From Luteimonas sp. FCS-9 (lineage in GTDB: Bacteria; Pseudomonadota; Gammaproteobacteria; Xanthomonadales; Xanthomonadaceae), in the NCBI RefSeq assembly GCF_001014645.1, contig NZ_LASZ01000003.1:1-64000 (forward strand): a stretch of 64,000 bases of DNA. The letters run 5' to 3'. Shown here one piece after another: positions 1-6,404 of this stretch (within the stretch, counting starts at the first letter, position 1; each line of letters opens with the position of its first letter). The translations under genes were made by a program, and so were the position numbers. Under the pieces are notes generated by a model, which saw nothing but the letters and a program-made list of their open reading frames with translations, did no database searches and had not been told where the DNA came from.

Positions 1-205
1 CGTCAAAATAAGATCGGCCTAAGAACACGACAACTGCCGTCGGAAGTAACCATTCAACTCCTGCGTACGGGCCAGGATCTGGTCTGGACTCGACGCGAAC
101 ATCAAGGCCATCCGCAGCCAACTCCCGCCCGAAATTGGCGAACGATGGGTCCTCATATGACTCGATGTACATCAAACCGACATCAGGAACCGCGGATCTG
201 TACAT
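1..205 (-). CDS. Integron cassette protein, C-terminus beyond window (partial)
   Basis: An open frame of 68 codons runs off the left edge. It begins with ATG three bases after the degenerate R' end of the attC at 208-267, as expected for the next cassette. The visible protein starts MYRSAVPDVG, contains an acidic/aromatic stretch (YIESYEDPSF) and a hydrophobic segment near the cut end (TAVVVFLGRS). I do not recognise the family. It has no start-proximal Shine-Dalgarno within its own cassette, so translation may depend on the upstream cassette transcript. Confidence 0.5.
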   Translation of the reverse strand, partial: MYRSAVPDVGLMYIESYEDPSFANFGRELAADGLDVRVESRPDPGPYAGVEWLLPTAVVVFLGRSYFD

Positions 206-207
206 GG

Positions 208-267
208 GGCATACGCCTGAATTAAGCCGGCCCGCGAAGCGAGTTCGGCTTGAATGAATTGTTAGGC
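208..267 (-). mobile_element. attC recombination site, cassette 1/2 boundary
   Basis: Read on the minus strand the site begins with GCCTAAC, followed by an AATTCATTCAAGCCG arm, a short GC palindrome and a CGGCTTAATTC arm, the layout of the 60-bp attC of aadA cassettes. The distal R' core is degenerate (GTATGCC instead of GTTAGGC), which may be a mutation or the scar of an old recombination. The stop codon of the gene at 262-876 lies in the R'' core. Confidence 0.75.
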
Positions 268-876
268 GCCAATGTCGCCATCTTGCCGCTCGCGCCGCTT
301 GGTCAGCAGCTTAAGATGTTTATTGATTGAGCGGAGTTCATCTCGGATTTCTTGCATTGTTGTCTTATTAGGCCCTTTCAGAGCATCGACTATTGCTTGA
401 TTCGCGCTGGTCTTGGTGGGCATGCGCCCTAGATGAGTGATGCCTAGCGTGAACTCATCAGTGGCCTTCCGAAGGAAGCCAAGAGGGTTTCGGTACTTAT
501 ATGAGGCTTGGACTCTGAGTCCATTTTCCATTTTGCCCTCAAGGCCGGAATACTGGCCTCCATTAAAAGTATAACGTTGTCCGGCCGACAATGAAGGAAA
601 GCCATCTTTTGAGACGAAAGAGCCGCTCCCATCGGACTTCCCAATGCCGAAGCAGTCAATAGGAAGTGGCTCGGAGAATGCCACGCCGATTGCACTACCA
701 CCGCCAATGTTTTCAATAACGAGATCGATCAAGGAAGGAACATCTGGATTGGGTTGGTAGTAGACCAGGAGTTGAGGTTGGGAGCCCCTGAGGACGGCAA
801 GATAGGCTACCCAGACTGCGAGAAGTGTCGCGAGCGGACTGACTACATAAGCGATGATCTGAGCTAGAAATGACAT
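262..876 (-). CDS. Integron cassette protein with one N-terminal membrane segment, unknown function
   Basis: A complete cassette gene of 204 residues with a Shine-Dalgarno-like AGGGGAAG before the ATG. Residues about 7-29 form a hydrophobic helix (IAYVVSPLATLLAVWVAY). The remainder is soluble, has a glycine/serine-rich central part, and ends in a basic helical tail (EIRDELRSINKHLKLL, then KRRERQ). This looks like a single-pass inner-membrane protein with a large cytoplasmic or periplasmic domain. No family recognised. It is flanked on both sides by attC sites, so it is a mobile cassette gene. Confidence 0.8.
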   Translation of the reverse strand: MSFLAQIIAYVVSPLATLLAVWVAYLAVLRGSQPQLLVYYQPNPDVPSLIDLVIENIGGGSAIGVAFSEPLPIDCFGIGKSDGSGSFVSKDGFPSLSAGQRYTFNGGQYSGLEGKMENGLRVQASYKYRNPLGFLRKATDEFTLGITHLGRMPTKTSANQAIVDALKGPNKTTMQEIRDELRSINKHLKLLTKRRERQDGDIGA

Positions 877-905
877 GATACTTCCCCTGTGCTCTCTTAA
901 TTGGC

Positions 906-967
906 GCCTAACGCTTGAATTAAGCCGTGCCGCGAAGCGGCATCGGCTTGAATGAATTGTTAGATGC
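906..967 (-). mobile_element. attC recombination site, cassette 2/3 boundary
   Basis: A nearly canonical aadA-type attC. On the minus strand R'' is GCATCTAAC, followed by AATTCATTCAAGCCGA, the palindromic centre TGCCGCTTCGCGGCA, TCGGCTTAATTCAAGC, and R' GTTAGGC at 912-906. The two arms are complementary apart from the expected extra bases, so the site can fold into the bottom-strand hairpin used by integron integrases. The TAA stop of the HEPN cassette gene falls in the R'' core. Confidence 0.85.
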
Positions 968-1622
968 CATATACGACGCGATTGAGCCTGGAGGTAAGGT
1001 TGACTACGAATTCCTTGCAGTCCCGGGCGTAGTTTGGCTGCATTGGCCGTTCATTGCCGCCATGTTCGAGATCGCCCTCATGGGCGATCTGGTTCCGGCG
1101 TTTGACATAGTTTGCGAGGTATCTCTTGATGTCGTCTGCGGATGTTGCCGGCCCTGGCCACATAGCCGAAACAAGATCAAAGATGTTGTTCCGGCCAATC
1201 AGATCGTACGCAGCAATGATTTTTTCAGGCGCTTGGTAAGAGACAAACACCAGCGTCTTTTCCTTGAGAAGCCTTGATAATTCCGCGAGGGAGTCTGCGC
1301 TAGCAATGATTGGTGCTGCGTTACGGAAGCCCTCCGCACTCTTGATGGGGAGGATTGAGGACATAGCGTCGCACAGCGACTGCGGAATTGGAGATTGACG
1401 AAGCGCATGCGGAAGCCTGTCATAGACGACGGAATGAACATAAGCGTCTAGCGCTGAGAGCGATGCGACAACAGCGGAGCGCGGAAGCCAAAGCAGGTCA
1501 TTGTTCGCGGCGCTTAAAGCGCCGCGCTGCCCAAGGCCACGCAATCTCCTCAGCTCTACGTACATAGCAAGCAGCTTGTCTGCCGCGGCTATGCTGTTCT
1601 GGAAGTCGCCGTAAATTGTCAT
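960..1622 (-). CDS. Integron cassette HEPN-domain protein (probable RNase-type effector)
   Basis: A complete cassette gene of 220 residues, almost entirely helical by composition. Near the C-terminus it has KRRNQIAHEGD, giving R176-x4-H181, the hallmark Rx4-6H motif of HEPN domains. In many HEPN proteins this pair forms a metal-independent RNase active site. The order (N-terminal helical region, then a conserved D-LIGRNN-F block, then RxxxxH) resembles RiboL-PSP-type HEPN proteins found in conflict systems. HEPN toxins are often paired with an antitoxin; no partner lies in the same cassette, so this may be a solitary stress or anti-phage effector. The motif is seen; the nuclease activity is inferred. 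Confidence 0.65.
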   Translation of the reverse strand: MTIYGDFQNSIAAADKLLAMYVELRRLRGLGQRGALSAANNDLLWLPRSAVVASLSALDAYVHSVVYDRLPHALRQSPIPQSLCDAMSSILPIKSAEGFRNAAPIIASADSLAELSRLLKEKTLVFVSYQAPEKIIAAYDLIGRNNIFDLVSAMWPGPATSADDIKRYLANYVKRRNQIAHEGDLEHGGNERPMQPNYARDCKEFVVNLTSRLNRVVYGI

Positions 1623-2103
1623 GGCATCTAATGCCTATTGGACCGCCTAAGCGCGGCGTTGCACGCAGTATGGCTCAGGTTGGGGGCGCTGGAAACAGGG
1701 CAAAAACCTACCATCCATCAGTAGGTTGCCGGGCGGCGACCGGTCCCGCATACGTACGGTGCCGTTGTGTTATCGACGGTTGAACGGGCATATGCGTTAC
1801 ACCCGTGAACGGGGTGGCATAACAAGGAGGCGACCGCCCATATTGCTGTAGCAAGTTTGCGATTGTGACCGTGGGTTCGGCGCTACGGGCGGAAAAGGCC
1901 TCTGTCGGAGGATTGATCCACTTCTTCCTGGCGGACGGCAAGCCCTTGCTGGCGGACAAGAAGCACATCGATAGAGGCCTTCCTGACACCTCTGGCAGTA
2001 CGTGCAGATTCTGGACGCACGCCGCTGACAACGCCCTTGACACCTCGGTTTGCCCGTCGCAGACTCATACGCAAGGAGCGTCGAAACTCCTCACAGAGCG
2101 GTC
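1623..2103. other. Non-coding stretch right of the cassette array
   Basis: The first ten bases carry a degenerate core site (ATTAGATGCC on the minus strand, one base off the consensus), marking the proximal end of the first cassette. It could be a decayed attI or attC. Beyond it I see no integrase and no convincing gene. A plus-strand frame from about 1865 is open, but it crosses a strong terminator and has no ribosome-binding site. Confidence 0.4.
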
Positions 2104-2132
2104 CCCACCTCCGTCAAACCGGTGGGTTTTTT
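2104..2132 (+). terminator. Intrinsic terminator / possible attenuator upstream of the XAC0095-like gene
   Basis: CCCACC and GGTGGG pair across a short loop and are followed directly by six T residues. It lies about 170 bases before the start codon of the next gene and is followed by further structured RNA, so it may terminate a short leader transcript conditionally instead of simply ending an upstream gene. Confidence 0.65.
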
Positions 2133-2133
2133 G

Positions 2134-2275
2134 TGCCCGTGCGCTTGCGGGCATGGACCGACGCGATGCCTGCGTCGGGAGGGCGGCTAATACAACACCC
2201 TTCGGGGAAATACGCCCGCCGGCTCTGTGCGGTTTCGAACCTCCCGACTTCCCGTCCTCCGTCTGGCGGACGGGC
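2134..2275 (+). promoter_or_regulatory. Structured leader RNA region before the XAC0095-like gene
   Basis: Several nested helices are visible. GTCGGGAGG pairs perfectly with CCTCCCGAC about 70 bases away, enclosing a small CCCTTCGGGG hairpin. CCCGTCC pairs with GGACGGG just downstream, and GCGGGCAT pairs with ATGCCTGC (one G-U) upstream. The last helix ends roughly 15 bases before the Shine-Dalgarno sequence. This density of pairing outside a gene suggests a cis-regulatory RNA or a dispersed structured element. I cannot assign it to a known riboswitch class. Confidence 0.45.
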
Positions 2276-2299
2276 ACTTCATGGAATGAGGAGACGATG

Positions 2300-2959
2300 A
2301 TGGCGAAGTTCGAGACGGAAGATCAGGGGTCGTTTGCCTATCTGCTGTCCGAGGACGGCGAGCTCCGGCTGCGCAAGCTGTACCAGCACGTTGAATTGCT
2401 GGCGCGTCTGTCGGAGCCACGTATGGGCGAGCAGGAAAACGGGCCCCCGATCGACACCCCGGCGCTGTCGAGTTACTTCGAGATGCTGGCCGAGCAGGTG
2501 CAGTTGGTGATGAACGAGGTATCCGAGCCTGGTTCCCTGCACAGGCAAGGCGTGACGGCGGCTGCGACGGAGGAAACCGAGGACGGCGATAACGCCGGCA
2601 GTTCGGATGCGGCGATGCCTCTCGTCCCGGACGAACCGGGCGCGTCAGTCGCCGACGACTACGCATTCGGCGTGACGCTCGATCAGCTCGACGAAATGAA
2701 CCGGCTGCTCGATCAGCTGACGGCGCAAGGCGACCTCTTGATGGCCAGCGAAGGCGGGGAGCTCGCGCAGGGCACGCTGATTGTGACCGGCACCACCATC
2801 TTCAATGACGCCGACGCCGCGCACACGATCATGCGGCAGGTGGGCTCGCAACCCCTCGACGAGGTGCCGGCGCCAGGACTTCGGGTCCGGGAGGTGCCGG
2901 CGCTGTACAACGTGCATGCGGGTGGGGCCGCCAAGCGGCAGGGCAGCGATCTGCATTGA
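2300..2959 (+). CDS. XAC0095-like double-domain helical protein
   Basis: A 219-residue protein. ATG 2300 is preferred over ATG 2297 because the GAGGAG at 2288-2293 is better spaced. Residues about 10-80 (YLLSEDGELRLRKLYQH, then LLARLSEPR) resemble the XAC0095-like domain of xanthomonads. A linker rich in acidic residues and alanine follows (about 85-125). Residues about 130-200 (TLDQLDEMNRLLDQLTAQGD, then GTLIVTG) look like a second, diverged copy. Function is unknown for the family as far as I know. The long structured leader suggests RNA-level control. The assignment is from memory of the family pattern. Confidence 0.6.
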   Translation: MAKFETEDQGSFAYLLSEDGELRLRKLYQHVELLARLSEPRMGEQENGPPIDTPALSSYFEMLAEQVQLVMNEVSEPGSLHRQGVTAAATEETEDGDNAGSSDAAMPLVPDEPGASVADDYAFGVTLDQLDEMNRLLDQLTAQGDLLMASEGGELAQGTLIVTGTTIFNDADAAHTIMRQVGSQPLDEVPAPGLRVREVPALYNVHAGGAAKRQGSDLH

Positions 2960-2965
2960 GCGAAC

Positions 2966-2998
2966 GCGACCCGCAGTCGCTTGCGTGCTGCGGGTCGC
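2966..2998 (+). terminator. Hairpin directly after the XAC0095-like gene
   Basis: A perfect 11-bp stem (GCGACCCGCAG with CTGCGGGTCGC) lies seven bases after the stop codon. There is no T-tract, so it may be an RNA 3'-end stabiliser or a weak terminator. From here to the IS3 remnant at about 3340 I see no gene. Confidence 0.45.
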
Positions 2999-3339
2999 AT
3001 CGGTGTCTGGGCTCACTCGCACCAGTTTGGCGTGATCGCTTGCTGTCCCGCCGCATGATCCACGGCAAGGGACCTTGCGCCGTCGCGCACACACAATGCC
3101 GACCGTATTTTCCTCTAGCGGGAGGCTTTGCCGTGCGCATCGCGGTTGCCAGGCGGTGAAGGGCGAAACCGCACTGGAGCGTCTACATGACGAACACCAG
3201 GGAAGTTGTGCTTCTGCGGTGGCGGCCACCGTGCTGCCTTCGATGCAGCGCTGACGCATCTACAACCGGAACTGCTTCACTCCATGCGTCCGCACTTTGG
3301 CGACGCTGATATCGGCGCAGACCTCTCGCACCGGACCGG

Positions 3340-3591
3340 CGCTGGGCCACCGATCTGTGCCGGATCTGGGCGAGCCGCGATGGCTGGCTAACGTTGGCGC
3401 TGATGATCGACTGCCATACCCGGCGGTTGCTGGGCTGGCAACTCTCGCGCAGCGGTCAGGCGACCACCGCGGCGGCAGCCCTCGAGTAGGCTTTGATTAG
3501 GCGCTGCGGCATGCTCGGGCGCGAGCCAAAACCGTTCCTTTTGCGCTCGGACAATGGTCTGGTGTTCGCCAGCCGGCACTACACTCGATAG
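3340..3591 (+). pseudogene. Decayed IS3-family transposase (rve core fragment)
   Basis: One reading frame gives the middle of an IS3-type OrfB integrase core: RWATDLCRIWASRDGWL (first catalytic Asp), then MIDCHTRRLLGW, then LRSDNGLVF (second catalytic Asp region). It has an in-frame TAG at 3487-3489 and another at 3589-3591. The third catalytic Glu and the C-terminus are missing, and I do not see clear terminal inverted repeats. It is a non-functional fragment, consistent with the mobile-element-rich surroundings. The similarity may begin somewhat upstream, around 3230. Confidence 0.7.
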
Positions 3592-3724
3592 GGAGGGCCG
3601 GTCCTCTATTGCATCGTTCACAACAATTCTAAGTTGGTCCTGCAGCTGATCGGCTGCCACCGCGACCATGTCGGATGTCGAGACTGGCGCCGTGCTCAAC
3701 GAACCATTCGCTACGGAGTGTCCA

Positions 3725-3958
3725 ATGACAACGATTACGCTGATCCAAAATGCGCGCGGAGGCGCTGCCGATATCGTCGCGATGACGGCGAATCCCATGA
3801 ATGTGCAACTGCAAGGTCTGGCGGGCGGCCCGGTGCAGTTCCGGTGCACCAATGCGCAGGCCGCGATCCAGGGCGCCGAGAGCGTCGACATCACGTACTC
3901 GGCCAACGTGGCGGGTAATCCGCACGAGACCATTCAGGTGAGTTCCGTCATCAGCTGA
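3725..3958 (+). CDS. Small 77-residue protein of unknown function
   Basis: A GGAG sequence sits four bases before the ATG, and a strong terminator follows the stop codon, so this is a self-contained transcription unit between two IS remnants. The protein starts MTTITLIQNARGG and is rich in alternating hydrophobic/polar residues (MNVQLQGLAGGPVQFR, then SVDITYSANVAG), suggesting an all-beta fold. There is no signal peptide and no cysteine pair. I do not recognise it. An upstream in-frame ATG at 3668 has no ribosome-binding site. Confidence 0.55.
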   Translation: MTTITLIQNARGGAADIVAMTANPMNVQLQGLAGGPVQFRCTNAQAAIQGAESVDITYSANVAGNPHETIQVSSVIS

Positions 3959-3982
3959 AGCCAGGTGATCTTCGCTGCATGG

Positions 3983-4013
3983 ATGCCCTCTCAGAGGTGA
4001 GAGGGCATTTTTT
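3983..4013 (+). terminator. Strong rho-independent terminator of the 77-residue gene
   Basis: A perfect ATGCCCTCTCA / TGAGAGGGCAT stem with a four-base loop is followed by six T residues. The ISL3-type inverted repeat begins at the very next base, so the element inserted exactly at the terminator's T-tract. Confidence 0.9.
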
Positions 4014-4417
4014 GGTTCTTCGCTAAATAGCGGGAAGGTTGCGCGAATCTCCAGGAAGAAGTACCCCTGATCGCGGTACCCGTAGGCCCGACGCTTGATG
4101 ACGTTGATAGGGTCGTTGATTCCTTCAACGATGCTGGTGTTGAGCCGATGCCGGCAGCGAGACACGATGCCATGCAAGTAGGCTTTGAGCTTGGCCGCGA
4201 AATGAGCCAGCGCGGCAATCCGACTGGCTTGGGCCTGGTCCAGCCAGTGCTCCCAGGCCCGTCCCATGCCCGGCGCACGGTCGTCTCATGTCCCTGCGGG
4301 CGCCGGCTGCCGCAGTGCTTGCCGTACATCGTGCGTGCTGATGGCCTGAGGTAGATCGTGATGGTCCGACCGTCGCTCCCAGCCCCCTAGCTTCTCGATC
4401 GTCTTCCAGTCTAGCAT
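4014..4417 (-). pseudogene. ISL3 transposase, internally deleted and frameshifted
   Basis: The N-terminus survives as MLDWKTIEKLGGWE starting at 4417. The C-terminal DDE-domain end survives in another frame: HWLDQAQASRIAALAHF, then SRCRHRLNTSIVEGIN, then IKRRAYGYRDQGYFFLEIR. The zinc-finger/HTH part and most of the DDE core are missing, so it cannot encode an active transposase. Confidence 0.75.
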
Positions 4418-4494
4418 TCCTCACCCTTGCGCCTGTAAATCAGGCGTAGGGTGGTGGTGGTCGTCAACGGCTTCCCGCTAATCTGCGAAGAACC
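4014..4494 (-). mobile_element. ISL3-family element, internally deleted, both terminal repeats kept
   Basis: GGTTCTTCGC followed by AGCGGGAAG starts at 4014. The reverse complement of the same pattern (CTTCCCGCTA, then GCGAAGAACC) ends at 4494, giving imperfect 24-bp terminal inverted repeats. Full ISL3 elements are about 1.3-1.6 kb; this one is 481 bp. Between the repeats lie only the two ends of a transposase gene. The eight bases flanking each side (CATTTTTT and TTTGTTGG) do not form an obvious target duplication. Such a derivative could be moved in trans by an intact relative. Confidence 0.75.
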
Positions 4495-4693
4495 TTTGTT
4501 GGCCATTCACTGGCGCGTTCGCGGGGCCTTGCTGGTACGCTGACGCTACTAGAGCGCAACATGTGCTCGGACTCTTGGATACTCGCGTTCGCTTGCGTGA
4601 TGCGCTGCGTGCCCGCCGAATGTGACGCAAGGACTCGCGAAAGCATATTGGCGGTTCGAGGCGCGGACGCCGCGGTCCAAGGTTTGGCTCAGG

Positions 4694-6376
4694 TCAGCGC
4701 CGGACCAGTCGTACCAAGTCCGCGTGCGTGCCTGGAAAGAGATCCAGATCCGCCGGGCTAGGGCTCGCGGGCAGGCGATCCGAGCGCTGCCAGAACGCGA
4801 AGGTTTTCCATGGGGGCGGCAGCCGTGGCGCGGGCGCGTCGGTCCAATCGGCAATCCAGAGCGGGTATTGCGCGAACTGCGGATCGTCGAGGTAGGTGCT
4901 GCCCATGCTCCAGTTGGTGTAGAGCAGCGGCATGCAACCAAGCCTGTCCCGCGCATGCTCGAGCGCGGCCAGCACGATACGTCTGACATCTGGCTTGCTG
5001 TGCGCAGGATGATGAGGGTTGAAGCTTAGTTCCTCGAAATCGATGGTAAGGCACAGATCCCGGGGCGAGGCGGGGCCTAGTGCTTCGACCGCATTGTCGA
5101 CCTGTGCGATCGGATCCTCGTCGAGCCTCAGAAATACGTAGGCGCCTCGATAAAGGTTGCGCTCCCCCATCAGCTGCCAGTTGGTGTGGAACTCGTGGTC
5201 CAGCCGTCTGCCGTACGCGACGCGAGCGAAGGCGAAGTGCAGATCGGGCACGGCCTCAAACACTGCCCTGGCGCCGCGCGTGCCGTTGCCTGACCACTGG
5301 GAAATGTCGGTACCCAAAAGTGTAGTGCCGTCTGACGTGTGCGGCGCTTCGGTAACCTGCGCCGTATCGCGCGCGTGCGTCTCGTCCTCATACACGGGCT
5401 TGGGCCAGGCCTCCGGCGCCGTGATCACCTCCGCGGGTGCACTGCGGATGGCGGTATCGGGCTGAGGCGGCATTGGCTGCGTGCTCCGACGCAGTGTGTC
5501 TGCCCTGGCTTGCCTGGACAGGTCCAGGAATTCGGAGGCGTCGTCGACATAGACTCCGATGGCCACGCCGAACATCACAGACAGCTTGCACGCGACCAGC
5601 ACAGCGATCCAACGCGGGCCGCGCCGCCGCCTTGGGCGCCTGGTGTCCTTGAACGCGGGACGTGAGTCGCGCGGTGCCTCGGCCTGCGGCGCGGGTGCGT
5701 CCAGGTGAGGGTCGAGCGCTGACGCAGGAAGGGCGGAAGCGATCGCAGGCGATACGGCGATCTCGTCTACATCGAACGAAGCGGGCGCCGGATGCCCGGC
5801 ATCCAGCGCCTCCCGCAGCCAGGCGACCTGGACAGCCGGCCGGATCGCCAGTACGCCACTGGTGTACTGAAGCAGGAGGCCGGCACTTTCTGCATCGAGG
5901 CGGTGGCCCGTGAACAGAATCTCGCCTCGGCTGCTGCGGATTTCGGACGGGACCTCGCTGTAGTCACCCGCCTCGTTGAGCACGATTCGGGGCGTGCCAT
6001 GTTCCAGTGCGATCTGCGGTGTGTGGAAGCGGCGTCCCAGGCAACGGAAGGCCCCTGCCGTGGTATGGCTGGTGTGGTGTGCACTGGCGAATCCGCATCG
6101 AACCAGATCCGCTAGCAGAAGCGCGGCTGAAAGAGTGTCCGCGCGCGCGTGGTCGGATTGATTGTCTTGCGAAACGTCTGCGTACAGATAGGCCGCACCG
6201 GATTCAGGCTGCAGAATCAGCGCAGCCCCTGGACGCGCTTCGAACCAGGCGCGTTGCCACAGATCACCCAGCGCGGCGGGGCCGTCCGTGCACATGTCCA
6301 GCAGGGCTCGCAGCCAGTCCCGCTCGGTGCGGGTCAGGTTGTCCAATGCGCGGACGAATCGGATCGCAGCGTCCAT
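4694..6376 (-). CDS. Membrane-anchored GH25 lysozyme with novel N-terminal cytoplasmic domain
   Basis: 560 residues. Residues 1-230 are a soluble domain I do not recognise. Residues 250-256 are strongly basic (RRPRRRRGPR), followed by one membrane helix (about 256-276), so the C-terminus should face the periplasm. After a proline-rich linker, residues about 353-552 form a GH25 muramidase domain: LGTDISQWSG (Asp357), FAFARVAYG, and TIDFEE (Asp446/Glu448, the DxE catalytic pair), then LLYTNWS and YPLWIADW. GH25 enzymes cleave the MurNAc-GlcNAc bond of peptidoglycan. It is the third gene of a minus-strand operon, 28 bases after the preceding stop. Anchoring a lysozyme toward the cell's own wall implies controlled lysis or wall remodelling, possibly to release or extrude the 502-residue partner. 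Confidence 0.8.
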   Translation of the reverse strand: MDAAIRFVRALDNLTRTERDWLRALLDMCTDGPAALGDLWQRAWFEARPGAALILQPESGAAYLYADVSQDNQSDHARADTLSAALLLADLVRCGFASAHHTSHTTAGAFRCLGRRFHTPQIALEHGTPRIVLNEAGDYSEVPSEIRSSRGEILFTGHRLDAESAGLLLQYTSGVLAIRPAVQVAWLREALDAGHPAPASFDVDEIAVSPAIASALPASALDPHLDAPAPQAEAPRDSRPAFKDTRRPRRRRGPRWIAVLVACKLSVMFGVAIGVYVDDASEFLDLSRQARADTLRRSTQPMPPQPDTAIRSAPAEVITAPEAWPKPVYEDETHARDTAQVTEAPHTSDGTTLLGTDISQWSGNGTRGARAVFEAVPDLHFAFARVAYGRRLDHEFHTNWQLMGERNLYRGAYVFLRLDEDPIAQVDNAVEALGPASPRDLCLTIDFEELSFNPHHPAHSKPDVRRIVLAALEHARDRLGCMPLLYTNWSMGSTYLDDPQFAQYPLWIADWTDAPAPRLPPPWKTFAFWQRSDRLPASPSPADLDLFPGTHADLVRLVRR

Positions 6377-6404
6377 GGCGATGTCCTCCTATCCGGTGCG
6401 CGGA

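Larger units (their letters stand above)
1..1632 (-). mobile_element. Integron gene-cassette array without visible integrase
   Basis: Three minus-strand genes are each followed by an aadA-type attC site or its edge, the arrangement of promoterless integron cassettes. The stop codon of each complete gene lies inside the R'' core site (TAA within GCCTAAC or ATCTAAC), which is typical of cassettes. All genes point the same way, and the DNA is visibly less G+C-rich than the rest of the window. The array runs off the left edge. To the right of the first cassette there is only a degenerate core site (1623-1632) and no tyrosine-recombinase gene. It is therefore either a cluster of attC sites lacking an integrase or the distal part of a larger integron. 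Confidence 0.75.

Noticed and set aside
1633..2103. Possible integron integrase next to the array
   Set aside because: No tyrosine-recombinase motifs in any frame and no long protein-like frame.
2215..2260. A tRNA T-arm-like GGTTTCGAACC
   Set aside because: No acceptor stem, anticodon arm or correct spacing could be found; the bases pair better in the leader helices.
1865..2299. N-terminal extension of the XAC0095-like protein
   Set aside because: The frame is open by chance through a terminator and structured RNA; the composition is not protein-like and a good start lies at 2300.
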